In this document: piece after piece, positions 1-7,600 of the stretch
How the letters are laid out: every line of letters starts with the position of its first letter
Numbering within the stretch: position 1 is the first letter of the stretch
Assembly (NCBI GenBank): GCA_016928525.1
Contig: JAFGKO010000039.1
Span: forward strand, 1 to 10,762
From: Anaerolineales bacterium
Lineage (GTDB): Bacteria > Chloroflexota > Anaerolineae > Anaerolineales > Villigracilaceae
Length of the DNA stretch: 10,762 nucleotides
Direction of reading: 5' to 3'
Notes under the pieces: model-generated
Databases searched by the model: none
Told to the model about the DNA's origin: nothing
The model's input: only the letters and a program-made list of their open reading frames with translations
Program-made: the position numbers and the translations under genes

Positions 1-64
1 AGATGATTCTTTCGTCATTCAGGTAAAAATCTCGCTTCTTGACTCTCAAGAAACCGCTGGTCAT
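1..64 (-). CDS. N-terminus of a possible glycoside hydrolase (partial)
   Basis: A reading frame opens with ATG at 64-62 on the minus strand and runs off the left edge after 21 codons. A good ribosome binding site, GGGAG at 75-71, lies 6 bases before the ATG. The peptide begins MTSGFLRVKKRDFYLNDERI. A short strand followed by 'dFYLNdeRI' resembles the N-terminal strand of cellulase-like (GH5) and some GH2 glycosidases, which usually continue into 'LRGVN'. With only 21 residues the family is a guess; the start itself is better supported than the function. It is divergent from the M50 protease gene. Confidence 0.5.
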   Translation of the reverse strand, partial: MTSGFLRVKKRDFYLNDERII

Positions 65-87
65 TGATTACTCCCTTTCCCGTTTTG

Positions 88-115
88 ATTTTATATTGGG
101 ATGATTCTAATGCAA
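88..115 (-). promoter_or_regulatory. Candidate promoter of the leftward partial gene
   Basis: Read on the minus strand, TTGCAT (115-110) and TAAAAT (93-88) are separated by 16 bases, a reasonable sigma-70-type match. It ends about 24 bases upstream of the partial gene's start codon at 64. The region is AT-rich, so chance matches are likely. Confidence 0.35.
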
Positions 116-179
116 AAGTTGCCCGTCACATTTTTGTGATTTTGACCGGTTCAAATTCTGATAGTTTTTGAATAATTTT

Positions 180-208
180 TATAATAAATTTCTAACAAAT
201 TATTGTTA
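180..208 (+). promoter_or_regulatory. Candidate -10 box and small dyad upstream of the M50 protease gene
   Basis: A perfect TATAAT lies at 180-185, but no good -35 box sits at the right distance. Just downstream, about where transcription would start, is a dyad TAACAA (193-198) ATTA TTGTTA (203-208), which could be an operator. The rest of the 65-250 gap is AT-rich. It also contains TCACA-TTTT-TGTGA at 127-140, with no evident role. Confidence 0.3.
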
Positions 209-250
209 AACTCTGTGCATAACTTGGATAAAAAGTAGGAGTATAAAACC

Positions 251-1351
251 ATGAAATGGCAATGGAAACTCGCACGTATCGCAGGGATTGACGTGTACAT
301 GCACGCCACCTTCCTGCTCTTGATCGGTTGGGTGGCCTTCAGTCATTGGACGGAACAGGGCACGCTGCAAGCTGTGCTCTCGGGCGTATTCTTTATTCTG
401 CTGTTGTTTGCATTCGTGGTCATGCACGAGTACGGACACGCTCTCACCGCCCGTAAATTTGGCATCAAGACGCGTGATATCACACTCTATCCCATTGGCG
501 GCGTTGCCCGTCTGGAGCGAATGCCTGAAAGGCCGATCGAAGAATTATGGGTTGCGTTGGCAGGACCCGCGGTCAATGTGGTGATCGCCGCAGTGTTATT
601 TGCCTATCTCATCCTGACCCGTACCTTCGAACCCCTCACAAGTCTCACCATCTCGACAGGTTCGTTCATCGAGCGTTTGATGGTTGTCAACTTATGGCTG
701 GTCGGGTTCAACCTGATCCCGGCCTTCCCGATGGATGGTGGGCGCGTCTTACGCGCCTTGCTTGGGCTGCGGCTTGAATACGTTCAGGCTACACAGATTG
801 CTGCTACAGTAGGGCAGGGCTTTGCCTTCCTTTTCGGCTTCATTGGCCTGTTCAGCAATCCCTTTTTGGTGTTCATCGCTCTCTTCGTCTGGATGGGCGC
901 AGCGCAGGAAGCCAACATGGTACAGGTGAGGCACTCGATCAGCGGAATCCCGGTTACACGGGCGATGCTGACAGATTTTCAGACGCTCGCGCCGCGTGAC
1001 ACACTGGCCCGCGTGGTCGGGTTGATTCTGGCGGGTTCACAGCATGACTTCCCCGTTATCCAGGATGATCGCATAGTCGGCATCCTTGACCGAGATACGT
1101 TCATATCGGCGCTTTCTGAGCACGGGCAGGGTACATCCGTATCCGAAGTTATGCGTCGCGATGTCACCGAGATCGACTCGCACGAGATGGTCGAGGCGGC
1201 TCTGATGCGCTTACAGGAAAACGGGTCCAAGACCCTGCCGGTCACGCACAATGGCCAGTTGGTCGGGTTGGTCACTTCCGAGAATATCACGGAGTATCTA
1301 ATGATCCGCTCGGCGCTGAGGACAGCGGGTGGGGTGGCTTACGGGTTGTAA
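251..1351 (+). CDS. Site-2 protease family (M50) membrane metalloprotease with C-terminal CBS pair
   Basis: A polytopic zinc metalloprotease expected to cut substrates within or near the membrane, as M50 enzymes do for anti-sigma factors and other membrane proteins. The HExxH motif is HEYGH at residues 59-63 in a hydrophobic helix. The second zinc motif NLIPAFPMDGG (154-164) supplies the third ligand, Asp162. Hydrophobic segments lie near residues 18-32, 42-60, 100-122, 142-158 and 184-216. Residues 233-290 and 296-352 form two CBS repeats, which in this subfamily (Rip3-like) probably sense nucleotides and control activity. The start is supported by AGGAG (237-241) 9 bases before ATG. The length of 366 residues fits the CBS-containing M50B group. 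The substrate is unknown. No neighbour points to a sigma or anti-sigma partner. Confidence 0.93.
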   Translation: MKWQWKLARIAGIDVYMHATFLLLIGWVAFSHWTEQGTLQAVLSGVFFILLLFAFVVMHEYGHALTARKFGIKTRDITLYPIGGVARLERMPERPIEELWVALAGPAVNVVIAAVLFAYLILTRTFEPLTSLTISTGSFIERLMVVNLWLVGFNLIPAFPMDGGRVLRALLGLRLEYVQATQIAATVGQGFAFLFGFIGLFSNPFLVFIALFVWMGAAQEANMVQVRHSISGIPVTRAMLTDFQTLAPRDTLARVVGLILAGSQHDFPVIQDDRIVGILDRDTFISALSEHGQGTSVSEVMRRDVTEIDSHEMVEAALMRLQENGSKTLPVTHNGQLVGLVTSENITEYLMIRSALRTAGGVAYGL

Positions 1352-1363
1352 AAAGATAAATTA

Positions 1364-1426
1364 AGACCTGACAGGTTCTACGCCTGTCCTTCGTTTCGGG
1401 GGATGCCGCTAAAACCTGTCAGGTCT
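1364..1426. repeat. Palindromic intergenic repeat, copy 1 (ACCTGACAGGT family)
   Basis: The inverted repeat AGACCTGACAGGTT (1364-1377) and AACCTGTCAGGTCT (1413-1426) is perfect over 14 bases, around a 35-base centre. Each arm is itself nearly self-complementary (ACCTG-A-CAGGT). The same arms recur at 8401-8434 with a 4-base loop, so this is a dispersed repeat family and not just a hairpin specific to this locus. No T-tract follows on the plus strand, so it is not a typical terminator for the M50 gene. Confidence 0.85.
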
Positions 1427-1438
1427 CGAAATATACTC

Positions 1439-1523
1439 GATAGGGAGTAGCCGCCCGCACGCGGGATGGGCAGCCGTCAATACGGAGAGGTTTTCCCGGC
1501 TGTCCAAAAAAGGCAAGACTATC
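1439..1523 (+). ncRNA. yybP-ykoY (manganese) riboswitch aptamer
   Basis: The sequence has the conserved pieces of the yybP-ykoY/mnt aptamer in order. A P1 5' strand GATAG (1439-1443) is followed directly by GGAGTAGC (1444-1451). A GC-rich hairpin follows, CCCGC-AC-GCGGG around 1454-1465. Next is a stem CAGCCG (1471-1476) with CGGCTG (1497-1502), enclosing the conserved CGTCAATAC loop and a short GGA/TCC hairpin. Finally GCAAGA (1513-1518) leads into the P1 3' strand CTATC (1519-1523), which pairs with GATAG. The GGAGTAGC and GCAAGA junction segments match the Lactococcus lactis yoaB riboswitch as I recall it. This class binds Mn2+ and commonly controls manganese exporters, including P-type ATPases. 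The gene downstream here is a P-type ATPase, which fits. Confidence 0.9.
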
Positions 1524-1546
1524 ACCGGGTTGGCGATAGTCTTTTT
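1515..1546 (+). terminator. Riboswitch expression platform: intrinsic terminator
   Basis: AAGACTATC (1515-1523) pairs with GATAGTCTT (1535-1543) around an 11-base centre that can add two CC/GG pairs. The stem runs into a T-tract ending at 1546. The left arm shares CTATC (1519-1523) with the riboswitch P1 stem, so the aptamer and the terminator are mutually exclusive. With Mn2+ bound, P1 should hold CTATC and let transcription continue into the ATPase gene. Confidence 0.88.
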
Positions 1547-1637
1547 ATATCGGTTCGCGTATAATAGCGCGGCTCTAAAATCAAGATTTACTCTTTCTGG
1601 GTTTAATCCTCAAAAGAGAATCCAAAATGGATTACTT

Positions 1638-4397
1638 ATGAACTGGCATACAACAGAAATACAAGTAGCCTTAGAAGAACACAATACAAAAGATACCGGC
1701 TTAACCAGCGCGGAGGTCCAGGCGCGGCTCAAACAGCACGGCCCAAACGAACTGGTTGAAAAGAGCGGACGCACGCCGCTCCAGATTTTGTGGGAGCAAC
1801 TCACCGCCACGATGGTGCTCATTCTCATCGTAGCCGCTATCGCTGCAGCTGCCCTGGGCGACACCAAGGATGCCATTGCGATTCTCGCCATCGTGCTGCT
1901 GTATGCCCTGCTGGGATTCATCCAGGAATACCGCGCCGAACAAGCCATCGCCGCGCTTAAGAAGATGGCTGTGCCATCTGTCAAAGTCATCCGCGATGGA
2001 CAGTTGACCGAGCTCTCCGCCCGTGATCTCGTCCCCGGTGACATCGTTCAATTGGAGACGGGCAACCTCGTCCCGGCGGATTTGCGCCTATTGGAAGCGG
2101 TCAACTTGCAGATCCAGGAGGCCGCATTGACTGGTGAATCCGAACCTGTTAGCAAGCAGACGGATGCGCTCCAAAACGATGATCTGCCCTTGGGCGACCG
2201 TCGTAACATGGCCTATCTCGGCACGGTTGTCATCGGTGGGCGTGGACAAGGGTTGGTGGTTGCCACTGGTATGGATACCGAATTGGGTCGCATCGCCGAT
2301 CTCATTCAGCAGGTTGGCTCGGAGGCTACTCCCCTCCAGCGCCGACTCGACCAGTTGGGGGTGATGCTGGCTGTGGTCGGAGTCGGAATCGCGACGATGA
2401 TCTTTGTCATCGGTCTCCTGCGCGGGGACGACCTCCGCCATATGCTGCTCACCGCGGTCTCCATCGCCGTCGCTATCGTGCCCGAAGGCCTGCCCGCCGT
2501 AGTCACTATCACGCTTGCATTGGGCTCTCAGCGCATGCTCAAGCGCCGGGCGCTCATACGCAAGCTGCCCGCTGTAGAAACGCTTGGCTCGGTGACCGTC
2601 ATCTGCTCCGACAAGACCGGCACGCTGACAGAGAATCGCATGACTGTGATGGTGCTCGACGTGGCCGAGCACCGCCTCGACCTGACCGAAGAAGTGCGCA
2701 AGGGCGGCGTCGTGCGCATGACTAGCGAGCCGCCACGCAAGACCATCTCGTCGATTGCACTCAGTGCCATTGGTGGGGCGCTCTGCAATGACGCTGCCCT
2801 ACTGCCGCTCAGCGACGACGAGTATCACACACTGGGCGACCCGACCGAGGGCGCGTTGCTTGCCGCCGCCGCCCGCCTGGGCTACTGGAAAGACTCGCTT
2901 GATAAATCTTTCCGGCGTGTGGCCGAAGTGCCCTTCGACTCCGAGCGTAAGCGCATGACCACCGTCCATGATCTCGAAGGCCACGACCCGGCCCTGCTGG
3001 TCGGTCTGCCTGTGGACGGCTCGAAATATATTGCCTTCACCAAAGGCTCGGTGGACGGCCTGCTGGAGGTGTCGGACCGCGTGTGGGTGGGGGGCGAGTT
3101 CAAGGATATGGATGACGACTGGCGCGCCCGTATCCAGAAAGCCAATGACGAAATGGCCGCCAAGGGGATGCGCGTGCTGGGCCTTGCGCTTCGCCTCCTG
3201 GACGATCTGCCTGCTACCGTTGACGAGACGCTTGAATCATCCCTGACGCTGGTTGGCCTGTTCGGCATGATCGACCCACCGCGACCCGAAGTGCGCGACG
3301 CCGTCGCCACCTGTAAGACGGCCGGTATCCGCCCGATGATGATCACTGGCGACCACCCGCTGACCGCGTTGGAGATCGCCCGGCAGTTGGGGATTGTTGA
3401 TACGGACTCTGATGTCTCCAGACGTTGGAAACCCGAACGTTCAGCTACCCAAAGTCGGGAGACTTTGGACTCCGTTATCACTGGCGCAGAGCTCGAAAAA
3501 CTCTCCTTCGACGAACTCAAGGACCTGGTGGAAGAGATCAGCGTCTTCGCGCGCGTCTCCCCCGAACATAAACTCAGAATCGTGCAGGCCCTGCAAGTGC
3601 GCGGGCACATCGTCTCGATGACTGGCGACGGCGTCAACGACGCGCCCGCCCTGCGTCGGGCGGACATCGGCGTGGCCATGGGCATCACCGGCACGGATGT
3701 CTCGAAGGAGGCCTCCGACCTCGTGCTCTTAGATGATAACTTTGCCACCATCGTGGCCGCCGTGGGCGAGGGACGTACCATCTACGACAACATCCGCAAG
3801 TTCGTGCGTTTCTCAGTGGCGGGCAACTTCGGTAAGGTGTTGGTCATGTTGCTGGCGCCCTTCCTGGGAAAACCCATCCCGTTGCTGCCGTTGCAGTTGC
3901 TGTGGCTCAACCTGCTGACCGACGGTCTGCTCGGCCTGGGGATGGGCGTGGAAAGCCCCGAGCGCGAGACGATGCAGCGTCCGCCCTACTCGCCGAAAGA
4001 AGGCGTGTTCTCACGCGGCGGCTGGTTACAGGTTAGTTGGATTGGCGGGCTGATCGGTGGGCTGGCGCTGGCGTTGGGCGCGTACTACTTCTTCACAGGC
4101 CGTGAAGAATGGCAGACGATGGTTTTTACCTTCCTGGCCTTCGCGCAGGTCTTCCAGGCGCTGGCCAGCAGGTCGAGTAAAGATTCATTGTTCAAAATGG
4201 GCCTGTTGAGTAATCCCATGCTGGCTGCCATCGCCCTGCTGGTGGTCGCCCTGCAACTGGCCGTGATTTACGTTCCCTTCCTGAGCGGCTTCTTCGATGT
4301 GCTCCCCCTAAGCGCCTGTGACTTATCCATTGCGGCTGGGGCAGGAGTTTTGGTGTTCGTGGTAATGGAGTTAGAGAAAGTTTTCAAAAAGAATTAA
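1638..4397 (+). CDS. P2A-type cation-transporting P-type ATPase, probably manganese (riboswitch-controlled)
   Basis: An integral membrane ATP-driven cation pump of 919 residues. Visible motifs are the actuator TGES (165-168), PEGLP in M4 (282-286), the phosphorylated Asp325 in DKTGT, TGDH (570-573), the hinge TGDGVND (662-668) and the M6 site NLLTD (758-762). The order and length match PacL/PMR1/SERCA-type (P2A) pumps. The start is ATG 1638. The frame is open upstream to an ATG at 1530, but that lies inside the terminator hairpin, and the residues from 1638 on (MNWHTTEIQ) are the normal N-terminus of the family. The ribosome binding site is weak. The upstream Mn2+ riboswitch implies a manganese role, as for L. 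lactis YoaB. M5 reads NFGKV (730-734), with Lys where SERCA has the site-I Glu, so one ion site is likely. Residues about 592-612 are an in-frame repeat insertion (see 3404-3472). Confidence 0.93.
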   Translation: MNWHTTEIQVALEEHNTKDTGLTSAEVQARLKQHGPNELVEKSGRTPLQILWEQLTATMVLILIVAAIAAAALGDTKDAIAILAIVLLYALLGFIQEYRAEQAIAALKKMAVPSVKVIRDGQLTELSARDLVPGDIVQLETGNLVPADLRLLEAVNLQIQEAALTGESEPVSKQTDALQNDDLPLGDRRNMAYLGTVVIGGRGQGLVVATGMDTELGRIADLIQQVGSEATPLQRRLDQLGVMLAVVGVGIATMIFVIGLLRGDDLRHMLLTAVSIAVAIVPEGLPAVVTITLALGSQRMLKRRALIRKLPAVETLGSVTVICSDKTGTLTENRMTVMVLDVAEHRLDLTEEVRKGGVVRMTSEPPRKTISSIALSAIGGALCNDAALLPLSDDEYHTLGDPTEGALLAAAARLGYWKDSLDKSFRRVAEVPFDSERKRMTTVHDLEGHDPALLVGLPVDGSKYIAFTKGSVDGLLEVSDRVWVGGEFKDMDDDWRARIQKANDEMAAKGMRVLGLALRLLDDLPATVDETLESSLTLVGLFGMIDPPRPEVRDAVATCKTAGIRPMMITGDHPLTALEIARQLGIVDTDSDVSRRWKPERSATQSRETLDSVITGAELEKLSFDELKDLVEEISVFARVSPEHKLRIVQALQVRGHIVSMTGDGVNDAPALRRADIGVAMGITGTDVSKEASDLVLLDDNFATIVAAVGEGRTIYDNIRKFVRFSVAGNFGKVLVMLLAPFLGKPIPLLPLQLLWLNLLTDGLLGLGMGVESPERETMQRPPYSPKEGVFSRGGWLQVSWIGGLIGGLALALGAYYFFTGREEWQTMVFTFLAFAQVFQALASRSSKDSLFKMGLLSNPMLAAIALLVVALQLAVIYVPFLSGFFDVLPLSACDLSIAAGAGVLVFVVMELEKVFKKN
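3404..3472. repeat. 63-bp in-frame palindromic insertion with 6-bp direct repeats inside the ATPase gene
   Basis: GGACTC occurs at 3404-3409 and again at 3467-3472, exactly 63 bases (21 codons) apart. Removing one copy plus the intervening DNA restores a family-like reading, [14 protein letters not shown]. Inside is a perfect hairpin, CCAAAGTC (3449-3456) GGGA GACTTTGG (3461-3468). It also holds the 8-base palindrome GAACGTTC and a GTCTCC/GGAGAC pair spanning most of the segment. This looks like a small palindromic mobile element inserted in frame, with the flanking hexamer as its target duplication. It adds about 21 residues, rich in Arg and Ser, to a cytoplasmic loop. Confidence 0.75.
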
Positions 4398-4400
4398 CCT

Positions 4401-4534
4401 CGCTGGTCGAGTAGGTCGAGCGTTCTTCTCGATCGTATCGAGACCAAGCGCAGAGCAATTTTCTGCTATTTGGAGATTACTGTGCACTACTGGTCTCGAT
4501 ACGCCCCGACGAACACGGGGCTACTCGACCAGCG
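4401..4534. repeat. Nested inverted repeat between convergent genes
   Basis: The outer arms CGCTGGTCGAGTAG (4401-4414) and CTACTCGACCAGCG (4521-4534) match over 14 bases. The inner arms GTATCGAGACCA (4435-4446) and TGGTCTCGATAC (4491-4502) match over 12. The element begins 4 bases after the ATPase stop codon. It encodes nothing evident and has the look of a REP/MITE-type intergenic element. As RNA it would fold into a long interrupted hairpin, possibly protecting the 3' end of the ATPase transcript. Confidence 0.85.
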
Positions 4535-4545
4535 CGGTCAAACAT

Positions 4546-4582
4546 AAAAAGGAGCCGCTGGCCTGCTCGCGACTCCCTTTTT
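4546..4582. terminator. Probable bidirectional intrinsic terminator
   Basis: AAAAAGGAG (4546-4554) can pair with CTCCCTTTTT (4573-4582) with one bulged base, closing a GC-rich loop. Because it has A's on the left and T's on the right, it gives a T-tract in both directions. That suits its place between the convergent ATPase and CHAT-STAND genes. Confidence 0.6.
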
Positions 4583-4604
4583 CCTTCTCACTTTTTACGA
4601 ACAG

Positions 4605-4632
4605 CGTTCAGCGATCAGCTACCTGCTGAGCG
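4605..4632. repeat. Short hairpin beside the stop codon of the CHAT-STAND gene
   Basis: CGTTCAGC (4605-4612) pairs with GCTGAGCG (4625-4632) with one wobble pair, around a 12-base loop. It lies directly after the stop codon of the minus-strand gene. It may be a 3'-end structure or a remnant of a repeat; no T-tract is clear. Confidence 0.35.
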
Positions 4633-4633
4633 T

Positions 4634-7600
4634 TTATAGGCTCTTTATCCATTCAATTGTTCGCTGAACTTTTTGAATTGCCTGTTGTGCACCGGCGCCA
4701 TAACGCTGGAAATTTTTGATAGCGGCATTGGCATAGAGTAAGGCATCATCTTTTCTACCTTGTGGTGCAATAGCTAATGCAACGTTTTCTTGAAATAATC
4801 CTGCATTGAAATAATTTCCTCCCATTTCACAATACTTGATTGCTTTGTTGTAATGCTCCAGCGCCCGCTCCAAATCGCCGGCATCAGCGTAAATGTTGCC
4901 GAGTTGGTTGTGTGTTACGGCCAGGTCATCCACCGCATCCGGCGGCAGGAGCGCCAGGGCCTGCTGGTAGTAGTCCACGGCGGTGTTGAGATGCTGCAAC
5001 AATTCTTCTTCCGTCTTTCCTTCTTTCTTTGCATCCTTGAAGCGTTCGTAGGCAACAGTTCCAAGTTGCAATAGATCTAAACCTTGTCCTTTTTTATCAT
5101 TTGGATTTTCGAGTTCCAAAGCGCGTTGATACCAGCGTTCGGCTTCGTCCAGGTCGCGCAGGGCGGGCAGGTTTTTGTAGGCGTGCCCGAGGTTGAAGAC
5201 TAGGACTGCTTCGGCAGGTCTGTCACCGATTTGTTGGTAGATAGGAATTGTTTCTTTGTAGTTATCGGCGCATTCAGGTTTGGCCTGTTCACGCTGGATG
5301 TGCCCAAGTTGCTCGATGGATACCGCCAGCGTCCGCAGCGCATTCTTCTCGCCTGCGTTCAGCGATTCCGGCGGGCAGGCCAGCAGGGGCTCGGCATCCC
5401 GGCGATCCCATTCCACGCAGACGCGCTGGAGCCGCTCGGCTTCGGCCCAGTTGCGTTCTTCATTGGCCAAGAGCACACGATGTTGTGTAACCAGGCTCCA
5501 CTGCTCTTCGCGCCCCGGCAGCGGCAGGTCGTCCGCGCCGACAAAATCCGGGGCGATCTCCTCCACCAGGCGCCGCCACTCGGCCCGGCGGCCGGTGTGG
5601 GTGTAGAGGGTGCGCAGTCCTTGCATGGTGCTGGTGATGCGCCAGTACCAGCCGTGTTGCTGGGCGAGAGCGCGAGCATGCAGCAGGTTGGCTTCCTCGG
5701 CCCGCAGCAGGGGGATCACGTCACGATTGCCGTCTCCGTATTGATCATGATAGTAGTTCCCGAGTTCGCCCATGGCCTCGACGAAGGCGCGTGTTGCGCG
5801 CAGGGCAGGTGCCCCTTCCACCGTCTCCCGATTCCCAATTCCTTGTTCGCTTGCCCCGACCTGCGCCTCGGGAATCGGGAGTTGGGAATAGTATTCGTCA
5901 AACAATCCCTTGAAAAACCACGGCAGGGCAGGGTGGATGGTGTAGTAGCCGCCACCGTGGGCGGTGAGCAGGCCGATTTCGGAGGCACGGTCTAGAAGAC
6001 TGTTGAAAGTTGAAGGTTCAAGGTTGGAAAGTTCGGGCAGGGAGTAGTTTTCCCCAGTTATCATTTTTAAGTTGCCCATTTGCCATAAAGTTCGAACTTG
6101 AACAAATCCTTGAAAGAAATGTAGCAAGGCTAATATTTTGCGCTCTTCTTCTAAAAAGGCCGTTTCGAAGCCATAAGAGAGCGATGCACCCAACGATTTC
6201 GAGCGGCCTTCGCTGGTTTCATCTTCGAATACCCCCTCGCCTTTTTGCAGCTTGTTGAGATACTCGTACACCTGCTTTTTGGTTTCGATGCCATCCCGCA
6301 AGGCCTGGCCGACCACCACCGTGATGGTCAGCGGGTTGCCCTGGGTGAATTTTAGCAGCGGTTTCCAGTCTTCCACGGCGGTCATCTTCTTGCCCAGTTT
6401 GTCCGCCAAGGCGCGCGCCAGTTGCACGCGTTCCTGCATCGGCATGGGTGGCAGCATCACGCGCGCGGGCAGGTCGCCCAGCCATTTCGTCTCATCGCGG
6501 CGGGAGGTGAGCAGGAATTTTGATTTTGTATCTTGGGCTGATTTTAGGAATTCTTTGAGTTCTTGTTGCTCACTCTCAGTCCATTTCGATGTTGTTCCTC
6601 TTGGGAACCCGTTAATTGGCTCAACATTGTCCCATATCCAAAGAGTAGGGATGACATCAAGAATTGTGAGGACAACGTTTTTGCGCATTTTTGTATCGAA
6701 TGCACCCCACTTGATATTGTTTGCCTCGATCACTGGCCTGAAATGTTCTTCGAATTGATCAAAAACACGTGCAAGAGTCAACGGGCGGTCGCTGGTTCCG
6801 ATGTCAAATGTTGTGTATAGGACGGTGCCCTCAATTCCGCCCGTTTGTTGGTACCAGCGGGCGAATTCGGCGGCGGTCATGGTCTTGCCGCTGCCAGCAT
6901 AAGCGTGCAATAAAACCACTTGATGTTTATCAAAAGCACGGTCGAGTGCCAGCAGGGTCTCATCGCGGCCGTAAAAGCCCACGTCCGGGCGCGGCAGGTC
7001 GTCCGCGGGTTTGGAGGTTTGTGTGATGTCGATCCGTAGGGGCGCAGTCCCCGTGCCCGATGGTTTGGGGAACAATGAAATCGGCACGGTCTCGTATACG
7101 ACCGGCACGCTCCAATCTTGCAAGGGTCGCGGCTCGAAGGCGATCTCGCGCAGCGGCTGGGCGGCCAACTGCTTGCGTCCCATGCTGACCGCCTCGCCCA
7201 GGGTCTGTCCCGAGGCTAATGCGGCGTACAGGTCAGCTACGAACTGAGCCGCGGTTACCACGTAGACGTTGTAGCGCATAGCTACCACGCCTGCCACGCC
7301 TGCGTCCATCACCTCCTGAGCCAAAGAACCAAAGGCGCGTACCTGGGAATGCACATCTTCCACAGCTTCGGGTTGTTCCTGAATATCGGCATGTGCCGAG
7401 CGGCAGGCGTTCAGCACCAGGACAGGTGTATCGGTATCCGCGAGCAATTTTCCCAGTGAGGGGCCATCGACTAGCTGCACGTTTTCATCTTGGCCTGATC
7501 CTGGATTTTCAAAAAATAGATAGCCGTGTGAACCTTCTCGCGGTCCGCCTAGCATCAGTGGAATCAGGCTTCTCAGGTAGTCAGAGGGCTTATCTGCTTT

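Noticed and set aside
1560..1565. Perfect TATAAT after the riboswitch terminator as a second ATPase promoter
   Set aside because: There is no -35 box or extended -10 TG at a suitable distance; kept only as a weak possibility.
1530..1637. Upstream ATG at 1530 giving a 955-residue ATPase
   Set aside because: It lies within the terminator hairpin, lacks a ribosome binding site, and adds 36 residues unlike any family N-terminus.
2882..3781. A 299-residue minus-strand open frame
   Set aside because: It is antisense to the conserved ATPase catalytic region, is very rich in Ser and Arg, and has no recognisable domain; it is a GC-skew shadow.
5231..5995. A 254-residue plus-strand open frame
   Set aside because: It lies entirely opposite the CHAT-STAND-TPR gene, with no ribosome binding site or domain pattern.
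5521..7007. 17-bp exact direct repeat (5521-5537 and 6991-7007) within the CHAT-STAND gene
   Set aside because: Both copies encode similar short Asp-Asp-Leu-Pro linkers; with high GC and shared codon choice this is probably coincidence or minor gene-internal duplication.
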